DNA of 12,374 bases from Woeseiaceae bacterium (lineage in GTDB: Bacteria; Pseudomonadota; Gammaproteobacteria; Steroidobacterales; Woeseiaceae): the NCBI GenBank assembly GCA_013138675.1, contig WTCH01000001.1, forward strand, positions 1 to 12,374. The letters run 5' to 3'. Of the stretch, positions 1-7,000 are shown piece after piece; the first letter of the stretch is position 1, and each line of letters starts with the position of its first letter. The notes under the pieces were generated by a model. That model worked only from the letters and a program-made list of their open reading frames with translations, was not told the origin of the DNA and searched no databases. The translations under genes and the position numbers were made by a program.

Positions 1-350
1 GTTTCCAGGCTGAAGTTGTTTCATACTCACGCAGCCGCGGCCTGTTCGCTGGCGCCGCATTCGACGGTGCCGGCCTGACGATGGATCGCAAAGCCAATAC
101 CGCGTTCTATGGTTCGTCGAGCATGACGCCAGAGAAGATTTTTGTCAGCTCGCCGAACATCGCGCCGGACATCGCAAACGAATTCGTCCAGCTCCTGACG
201 GCGCAGACCGTCCGTCTGCCGACGCAACCCGGAATGAGCACTGGTACGACTCGGGATCCGCAGTCTTCCGCCGAACGACCCTCAGAGGTTCGCACGTTCG
301 GTGTGCCGGATGCCGATGAAGACGACGACGAATACGATCCCAACTACTAA
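1..350 (+). CDS. SYLF-domain (Ysc84-like) lipid-binding protein, C-terminal part
   Basis: The gene is open from the left edge, with the first complete codon at position 3, and ends at a TAA at 348-350. About 115 residues are visible. They begin FQAEVVSYSRSRGLFAG, followed by FDGAGLTMDRKAN and FYG. This is the typical C-terminal half of the SYLF (DUF500/Ysc84) fold, where the SYSRSRG and FAG...DGA blocks are conserved. Members bind phospholipids. Bacterial ones are usually secreted or lipoprotein-type envelope proteins, but the N-terminus that would show a signal peptide lies outside the window. After the domain comes a low-complexity tail ending in a very acidic stretch (DADEDDDEYDPNY). An internal ATG at 81 would give only 89 residues and would cut the domain, so it is not the start. 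The stop codon directly abuts the start of the MscS gene, which implies co-transcription. Family assignment is firm; the role in this cell is inferred. Confidence 0.85.
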   Translation, partial: FQAEVVSYSRSRGLFAGAAFDGAGLTMDRKANTAFYGSSSMTPEKIFVSSPNIAPDIANEFVQLLTAQTVRLPTQPGMSTGTTRDPQSSAERPSEVRTFGVPDADEDDDEYDPNY

Positions 351-1448
351 TTGGCAGTCGACGTCTCGTTGGAAAACGTAATAACAGAAATCAGAGGGTT
401 GGCCGAATTGATCGGCCCGAACATCTACCTTCAGGCGCTGGTCATCGCGGTCGCGTTTGTCGTACTTGGCAAGATCGCCGACTGGATTTTGTCGCGAACG
501 ATCGGCCAGCTTGCCAGTCGCTCGAAAACAGATGTCGATGATCATCTGATCACCCTGGTACACCAGCCGATATTTATGTCGTTTGTGCTCATAGGCCTCG
601 GCCTGGCGACGCAGCGCATTGACCTTCCAGGACCGCCCACATTCATCACCCTGGGCATCCTCAAGACCATAGCCGTTCTTATCTGGTACAACATGCTGCG
701 CCAGCTCACGGACGTCCTCGTCCAGACAGCGCGACGCAATCGCAGTAACAAACTCGTGCAAACGGGAATGCTGGCGCTCATTCAAAACGTTGCCAAAGTC
801 ATCCTGTTTGCGCTGGCGATCTACTTCCTTTTTCTTGCCTGGGACATCGATGTTACCGCCTGGGTTGCATCGGCCGGCATCGTCGGTCTCGCACTTAGTT
901 TCGCGGCAAAAGATACGTTGTCAAACTTGTTCGCGGGTGTTTCGATCATCATGGACGCACCCTACAAGACCGGCGATTTCATCATCCTGGATACGGCTGA
1001 ACGCGGCGTCGTCACACACATCGGTCTGCGCAGCACACGAATATTAACGCGCGATGACGTTGAGATAACGATTCCGAACGGCATCATTGGCAATAGCAAA
1101 ATCATCAATGAAGCTGGCGGACCATCAGAAAAGCACCGCATCCGTATCTCCATCGGTGCCGCATATGGCTCTGATATTGATCATGTGATTGCGACGCTCG
1201 AAAAGGTCGCGACCGACCATGATGAAATTTGCAGCAATCCGGCGCCGCGTGTCAGGTTTCGCCAATTCGGCGAATCCAGCCTGGATTTCGAGCTACTGTG
1301 TTGGATTGATAAACCTGTTGACCGCGGACGACTTCATCACGAGCTCGGCTGCAATGTTTATAAGGCCTTCGCGGCAGCGGAGATTCAGATTCCGTTTCCG
1401 CAGCGCGATCTGCACGTGCGAACGATGCCCGACGGTCCGCAGGCCTAG
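351..1448 (+). CDS. MscS-family mechanosensitive ion channel
   Basis: This encodes a 365-residue inner-membrane protein of the small-conductance mechanosensitive channel family, which opens under membrane tension to release solutes during hypo-osmotic shock. Hydrophobic segments lie near residues 26-46, 73-88, 101-115 and 148-163. They are followed by the pore-lining TM3 and start of the beta domain at about 168-205 (WVASAGIVGLALSFAAKDTL, then NLFAG...IMDAPYKTGDFI). The beta-domain signature IPNG...GNSKIIN is at about 241-253. The C-terminal alpha/beta domain ends with IQIPFPQRDLHV, a standard MscS ending. The length exceeds E. coli MscS (286 residues) because of extra N-terminal membrane segments. 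The chosen start is a TTG at 351, the base after the upstream TAA. It has no visible Shine-Dalgarno, so translation probably depends on re-initiation from the SYLF gene. In-frame TTG codons at 369, 399 and 408 are alternatives. No in-frame ATG occurs before the second membrane segment. Confidence 0.93.
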   Translation: MAVDVSLENVITEIRGLAELIGPNIYLQALVIAVAFVVLGKIADWILSRTIGQLASRSKTDVDDHLITLVHQPIFMSFVLIGLGLATQRIDLPGPPTFITLGILKTIAVLIWYNMLRQLTDVLVQTARRNRSNKLVQTGMLALIQNVAKVILFALAIYFLFLAWDIDVTAWVASAGIVGLALSFAAKDTLSNLFAGVSIIMDAPYKTGDFIILDTAERGVVTHIGLRSTRILTRDDVEITIPNGIIGNSKIINEAGGPSEKHRIRISIGAAYGSDIDHVIATLEKVATDHDEICSNPAPRVRFRQFGESSLDFELLCWIDKPVDRGRLHHELGCNVYKAFAAAEIQIPFPQRDLHVRTMPDGPQA

Positions 1449-1454
1449 GCTGGA

Positions 1455-2045
1455 TTAACCGCCCGTTTCCTCACTGCGCTTGCGCAGTTCTTCGCGTACG
1501 GCATTAATGTCAGTCGCTGGTGGCGAAGGTTCCGCAACCGGCGCGTTACCACCATCAGTCGCGGGCTGCTCGTCTCCGGGTAGCTGTGTTACCTCAGCGT
1601 CAGGTACCGGAATGACCGCACTCGGCGCGTTCATTGCTGCCTCATCTATTTTCACGTCGTCATTCTCGGCCGGCGGCAGCTCGCCAAACTGCGCCAGGTA
1701 CTCGGCCTCCCTGCGGCGCTGTGCAGCCTCCCCCGCCCTGCGACGGGCTTCAGCGGCCGCTTGCTGGGTACGTCTCAACGCCTGTCTTTTCTTGTTCGAT
1801 TCAGCCTCAAATGCGTCCCGCCTGGCCCTGTCTTCCTTGGCCTCCATAATCGAAATCGCCTGACGCGCATTGACGCACTCAGCTTCGTAGCGAGTCTGGG
1901 AACGGTTTTGTGAACAACGAACGACGGCGGCTTCAAGCGAATTGGGGTCGGCGAGAAATTCCTGCACTGATCTCGGCGGCACCTCTTCGGTGCACCCTCC
2001 GAGCATAAATAGCCCGCACAGCAACGATGTCAGTCGAACATTCAT
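1455..2045 (-). CDS. EexN-family lipoprotein
   Basis: This encodes a 196-residue predicted lipoprotein. The signal peptide is short and ends in the lipobox LGGC with the lipidated Cys at residue 18. The next block matches the EexN pattern: V.EFLADPNSLEA.V..C, then N and ECVNARQA at about residues 28-64, with two Cys that could form a disulfide. Residues about 65-118 are highly charged and rich in Arg, Glu, Ala and Gln, suggesting a long helix or coiled coil. The tail is rich in Pro, Ala, Glu and Asp and is probably disordered. EexN was named for entry exclusion on conjugative plasmids, where it blocks uptake of related plasmids. Chromosomal relatives are common and mostly uncharacterised, and no conjugation gene is present here, so exclusion should not be assumed. 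The gene converges on the MscS gene with only six bases between them. The ATG at 2045 has no strong ribosome binding site. Confidence 0.8.
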   Translation of the reverse strand: MNVRLTSLLCGLFMLGGCTEEVPPRSVQEFLADPNSLEAAVVRCSQNRSQTRYEAECVNARQAISIMEAKEDRARRDAFEAESNKKRQALRRTQQAAAEARRRAGEAAQRRREAEYLAQFGELPPAENDDVKIDEAAMNAPSAVIPVPDAEVTQLPGDEQPATDGGNAPVAEPSPPATDINAVREELRKRSEETGG

Positions 2046-2196
2046 TGGCTATTGCCAGTCCCAGAACAGGCTTGCGCCGATCTTAAGTTGATTAAATGGT
2101 ATATATTTCAGCATCCTGCAACGTCGCATGATATCACCGCTGTCAATATGTGAAATTGCGTGAGTTCGCACTTTTGGGCAAAAGGACACGCTACAC
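2046..2196. promoter_or_regulatory. Divergent intergenic spacer
   Basis: This 151-bp spacer separates the EexN-like lipoprotein gene (-) from the transporter-acyltransferase gene (+) and must carry both promoters. An AT-rich core is visible at about 2083-2108 (TTAAGTTGATTAAATGG, then TATATATTTC), but I could not assign a well-spaced -35/-10 pair on either strand. A TTGACA-like hexamer exists on the minus strand at about 2140-2145 without a good -10 at 16-18 bp. On the minus strand a 21-codon reading frame (2049-2114) ends just before the lipoprotein start; it is described under findings. Confidence 0.5.
2181..2186 (+). promoter_or_regulatory. Ribosome binding site deciding the GTG start
   Basis: AAAGGA lies ten bases upstream of the GTG at 2197. 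It supports this GTG as the start of the transporter-acyltransferase gene. No competing in-frame ATG is nearby; the ATG at 2201 is in another frame. Confidence 0.65.
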
Positions 2197-4080
2197 GTGA
2201 ATGAATCGAGCCAGTTTTCGCTACTCAAACAGCGCCGGTTCGCGCCGTTTTTTTCCACCCAGTTCCTGGGCGCCCTCAATGACAACGTGTTTCGCAACGG
2301 GCTCATCATACTCGTGACATTTCAGGGCATCCTGGTCTTCGGGATGAATCACAGTCAGGTGGCGAACGTCTCCAGTCTTTTGTTTATATTACCATTTTTC
2401 CTATTTTCGGCCATCGCCGGTCAACTCGCCGACAAATATGAGAAGTCCTTTCTGATGCGGCGCATCAAGCTCCTCGAGATCGCCCTGATGAGCATCGCCG
2501 CCGTGGCGCTCATAACAAAGAGCTACCCGATGCTGCTGCTGGTCCTGTTCCTGATGGGTTGCCAGTCTACGTTGTTCGGCCCGGTCAAATATGCCTACCT
2601 GCCGCAACAACTTGCTACTTCCGAACTCATCGGTGGCAACGCGCTCGTGGAGGCCGGCACCTATGTCGCGATCATTCTCGGCCTGATCATTGGCGGTCTG
2701 ATGATCGCGATCTCCCCCGGCGACCAGACCTTGCTGGCGGCGTGTCTTGTTGGCTTTGCCGTCCTCGGATACCTCGCCAGCCGCCGCGTACCCACAACGC
2801 GAGCCGTGGATCCGGACCTGAAAATCAGCTGGAACGCCTGGCGGGAAACCGGACGCATCGTCGGTTTTGCGCGCGAGGACCGAACGGTGTTCTTGTCCAT
2901 CCTCGGTATTTCATGGTTCTGGTTCTTCGGCACGGTGATGACGGTACAAGTGCCCGCCTATACGCTGGATATGCTCAACGGCAATGAGTCAATTACAACC
3001 GCCCTGCTGGTTGCGTTCGCCGTAGGTGTCGGCGTTGGCTCTCTCTTGTGTGAACGCATGTCGGGGCACCGCATCGAGTTGGGACTCGTGCCCTTCGGTT
3101 CCATCGGGCTAAGCTTGTTTGCCGTCGACCTGTATTTCGCACAGACCACTCCCCATGTTGTCGCCGTTTCGTCGATCAGCGAGTTTCTCGGCCGACCGGG
3201 GAGTATCCGCGTTTTATTCGATCTCGCCATGCTCGGCGCATTTGGTGGTATCTACAGTGTGCCGCTGTACGCACTGATTCAAAAGCGGGCCAAGCGCCGT
3301 CACCTGTCGCGGATCATCGCCGCGAACAACATCATCAACACCGTCTTTATGGTCATCGCTTCTCTGATGGCGATCACCGTTCTGAGCCTGGGATTTTCGA
3401 TACCCGAGCTGTTTCTGATCCTCGCCGCATTGAACGTCGTCGTCGCTATCTACATTTACTCCCTGCTACCGGAGTTCATGATGCGATTCCTGGCCTGGGC
3501 TTTGATAAACCTGCTGTATCGCATCCGACCCACCGGACTCGACAACGTGCCCAGCAAGGGACCTGCCATCGTGGTCTGCAATCACGTCAGCTACATGGAC
3601 CCGATCCTGCTAACCGGTTCCATACGTCGCCCAATGCGCTTTGTCATGTACTACCGCATCTTCCAAATGCCGTTCTTACGCTTCTTTTTCGAGCACATGC
3701 GCGCAATCCCCATTGCCGGCAAGATGGAAGACGAGCAGCTCATGATCGAGGCGTTCGAGCGAGTCGATGAGGAACTCGCCGCGGGCAATATCGTGTGCAT
3801 CTTCCCCGAAGGCGCCATCACGCGCGATGGCGAAATCCAGCGCTTTCGGCCGGGAATTGAGAAAATCATCGCGCGCCGGCCCGTGCCAGTCGTACCCGTC
3901 GCGCTCGGTCGGTTGTGGGGAAGCTGGTTCAGCAGACGCACAGGTGGCGGACTGCGCAAGATACCGGGACGACTGTTCGCGCGAGTCCCGATTACCGTCG
4001 GCGAAGCAGTGCCGGCGCATGACGTAAGTGCCGCGCGGCTCGAGCTACTCGTCCGGACTTTGCGTGGCGACGACCGCTAA
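2197..4080 (+). CDS. MFS transporter (LplT-like) fused to PlsC-type acyltransferase
   Basis: This encodes a 627-residue inner-membrane fusion. Residues about 15-425 form a major facilitator domain opening with FFSTQFLGALNDNVFRNGL, the hallmark of the LplT lysophospholipid transporter group, followed by about twelve hydrophobic segments. An intracellular loop reads LADKYEK, the usual MFS motif A position. Residues about 440-627 are a PlsC/LPLAT acyltransferase with motif I NHVSYMD (His463 and Asp468) and motif III FPEG (536-539). In E. coli, LplT flips lysophospholipid inward and Aas re-acylates it; Aas carries an acyltransferase plus an acyl-ACP synthetase domain. Here the fusion stops after the acyltransferase, with no AMP-binding domain, so the acyl donor (acyl-ACP or acyl-CoA) must be made elsewhere. 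The likely job is lysophospholipid recycling or phospholipid remodelling at the inner membrane. The start is GTG with AAAGGA ten bases upstream. The last 36 bp overlap the 3' end of the opposing ATPase gene. Confidence 0.9.
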   Translation: MNESSQFSLLKQRRFAPFFSTQFLGALNDNVFRNGLIILVTFQGILVFGMNHSQVANVSSLLFILPFFLFSAIAGQLADKYEKSFLMRRIKLLEIALMSIAAVALITKSYPMLLLVLFLMGCQSTLFGPVKYAYLPQQLATSELIGGNALVEAGTYVAIILGLIIGGLMIAISPGDQTLLAACLVGFAVLGYLASRRVPTTRAVDPDLKISWNAWRETGRIVGFAREDRTVFLSILGISWFWFFGTVMTVQVPAYTLDMLNGNESITTALLVAFAVGVGVGSLLCERMSGHRIELGLVPFGSIGLSLFAVDLYFAQTTPHVVAVSSISEFLGRPGSIRVLFDLAMLGAFGGIYSVPLYALIQKRAKRRHLSRIIAANNIINTVFMVIASLMAITVLSLGFSIPELFLILAALNVVVAIYIYSLLPEFMMRFLAWALINLLYRIRPTGLDNVPSKGPAIVVCNHVSYMDPILLTGSIRRPMRFVMYYRIFQMPFLRFFFEHMRAIPIAGKMEDEQLMIEAFERVDEELAAGNIVCIFPEGAITRDGEIQRFRPGIEKIIARRPVPVVPVALGRLWGSWFSRRTGGGLRKIPGRLFARVPITVGEAVPAHDVSAARLELLVRTLRGDDR

Positions 4081-7000
4081 TTTTTCACGCCACTCATCAA
4101 GTAGCTGGTCTTTTTTGCCGAACAGGGCCGTACCTTGAGACGCAGTGAAATTCAGTTCGGCCAGTCGTGGGAAACCGTCGCCGGCAACTGGCAGGTAGAA
4201 ACGATTGCCCAATGCTGCGGCCTCATCCTTTTGCGGATCGCCAAATACCATGCGCGTGTGAGCAAGCGCCTTGGGCGCAAGTATCGCGTCGAGCCAGATC
4301 AAACCCATCGCGGACGTGCTCGCGCGGTGGACCCAGTTGGTTGTCCGAAACAGGACGCGTAATCCGCCTGGCGTAAACGCGACTTCATCGACCGCACCCG
4401 GCAATTGCAGGGTTTGGTCCCCAATGCGTCCTTCCACAAGGCTGAATTGCTGCGCGAGATTGTTTTCATCGACGAGCACGAGGAAACGGGATTGCGATGA
4501 CGCTTCGAGCCAGCGGATCGCCGCATCACCCTGCCAAAGCGACTGCAGGCTCCATCCACCACTCGTGTCGCGAGTAATGACGCGCAATGCACCCGAAACG
4601 CTGCCAAGATAAAGATGATCGCTGTCCGCGAATGCGAATCCGATATGGCGCTCGCCAAGTTCGAATCTTGCAACGATGCCGCCGGACTTCGTGTCGACGA
4701 TTGCGGCGCTCGTGTCATTCAGAATACCAATCAATGTGCCACCAGGCTCAAACACCAATCGTTCGACCGGGGCTCCGGGAATGTTGACGATGAATTGCTC
4801 AGGTAAACCGTCGTCGATATTCCAGACTCGCAATGTACCGTCGTCGGCCGAACTCGCCGCCAGCCGGCCGTCGGGACTCACCTCGATTCGCCTGACCTCG
4901 GCGTTGTGCCCGTAGAAACTGAGCTCCTGTGCACGATTCACCAACCCTTCCCGACCCGCGTCCGCGGGAAGCACGTGCACGTTGCCGTTCTGGTCACCGA
5001 TGACAATATGCGTGGCATCAGGTGTTGCGACAGCAACTGCGTCTCCGGACGGTGCCCAGATTGACTGTGGCAGACTACTGTTGTCGGTTTCATTGAGCGC
5101 CGGCAGCGCCGGCGCGCGCCAGAATCGGGCTATGGCTGACGCCCCTCCAGTAACCACGATCTGCTCATCCGCGCTGAAGGCCAGCAAGCTGTCCCTGTCC
5201 TGCGCAGCTCCTGATCCCAATGGCGGCCCTAGCAACCGCCCTTGCTCGGTTTCATAGACCTGGAACCCGCGTCCGGGCCTGCCGACAAGCACGCGCGTAC
5301 CGGATGGCGAAAATTCCAGCTGCCAGCGCCCGGCCGCAAATTCCTCAAGCAGCGGGTCTGCAGGCCGGTCAATGCGCCACAGGGACACACCCTCGCCGCC
5401 AAATACAGCGCCGAGCAAGCCCCCTCCGGCCGCAAGACTGATTTCGCTCGGCTGCGCCGACAAGTCGATCTGTACGATCAACGATCCATCACGAAAATCC
5501 CATATTCGAACAGCGCGATCGTAATCAGCAACAGCAATCCGCTGCCCGCTCGAATCCATGGACACGAGTGCGGGCGTACCGGCGATATCCAGCTTGGCCA
5601 CGACCGATGCACTTTCCAGTGACCACAGCTCCAATGTTGTGTCACCGTCGCTGCGCCGCTGTACAAACAGGTGGGCGCCATCGTCGGTCAGCATCGACGT
5701 TGCACTCGCAGCACCGACCGCCAACGTCGCATTTTGGCGCCCGGTCGTCGTATCCCAGAGGTTTACGGTGTCCTGTGTCGCCGTTACGAGCAGGCGCGCA
5801 CCAGTACTGAGCCCAATCAGTTTCTCGAGTTCATTGACGGCTACCGCGCGCACCGGTTTCGCGAACGCAAGATCCCACACGCGCGCGCTGTCACTCTGCA
5901 CAGAGCGGGCGACCGCAAAACGACCGTCCGCGCTGAACCATACATTGTCGGTTTCGCGCTCAGCAGGGTCAGAGATATTCAGACCGCGCTGAAAGTCCTC
6001 AATGAGACCCTGCGAGTTCAGGTTGAGGTTCCAGCCGACGAGCCGACCTGCCACGCCAAGTTCTTCATCGCGAACGCTCAGGCTCCACGTGCCGTTCAGT
6101 GGTTCGCCGACGAGCTCACGCAGCTGGGCCGCCGAAACCCGCAGATCTTCATTTGCGGAAGCACGCGCAACACCGAGATCAACTTCGACCGCTCGCCCCG
6201 AAGGCGCTATAACCTTGATGCGCAAATCTGTTGCTCGCGCATGACTGATATTGATCGTCAAACCAATTCGCGACACCGCACCCTCACGGTCCACAATAAC
6301 GCGTCGCACCAGCGGTGATACTTCAAGCGCCGTTATCGCCCAGTTCTCTCTTTGTTGCAGCCCTTGCGGCTCAAGCGACCATTGCGTGACTTCGGCGGCG
6401 CGCGCTTCGGTCAGCAACAAGTTATCCGGATCGAATACGATGTTGCCACGACCTTCGTCGGTGAGGCTGGCAAGCAATAATGGATAGTCATCCGCTACCA
6501 GCATCGCAGAACTTTTGCGCCGCTGCGGCGTGGATAGAACCAGCGCTTCCAGCGACGCAAGCAATGCATCGTCGCGCCGCTCTTCACGTCGCGCCTCCCG
6601 CGTGCGTGCATCCCAATACCCGGCAAGCAGTTCGTGCGGTAAACGACCTGCATCCGGCAGCGCGTCGGCCAGCTCCGCGACCGCCGTTATTTCCTCGCTA
6701 CTGCCGGCCGCTGCCGCACGATTCTGAAGGAAGCCCCGGAACAGGTTGTCCGCCGCTTCTACATGCCCGGGGAAGGAACGCATGTTGACGTAGGCATCCT
6801 GGGCAAGCTGCAGCTCAACAGTGTCGGAGGTCAGAATATTGACGTAGGACCGTGGCAGTAGCTGTGTGTACCAAAACGGAACCGCCAAAATCGCGAGTAT
6901 TGCCGCGGCCGCGATCGCCGGGGTACGCCAGTGAGTTGGCAGATTCTCATTAGCCCACCGAGCCGTAAAGACTGCGCCGTAGAGACGATTGCGAACGGCC

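Noticed and set aside
282..785. 167-codon minus-strand frame
   Set aside because: It is antisense to the SYLF tail and MscS membrane segments and shows no family resemblance.
1449..1454. Terminator between the convergent MscS and lipoprotein genes
   Set aside because: Only six bases separate the stop codons and no hairpin with a T-run is visible nearby.
1455..2045. Functional plasmid entry-exclusion gene on an integrated conjugative element
   Set aside because: No integrase, relaxase, type IV secretion gene, att repeat or composition shift is seen around it.
2049..2309. 86-codon minus-strand frame overlapping the start of the transporter gene
   Set aside because: Most of it is antisense to the conserved LplT N-terminus. 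Only its last 21 codons, in the spacer, are worth noting separately.
5671..6318. 215-codon plus-strand frame antisense to the ATPase-propeller gene
   Set aside because: It lies wholly inside a convincingly coding gene on the other strand. Its translation is rich in Arg, Pro and Thr with no domain pattern, as expected of a shadow frame in GC-rich DNA.
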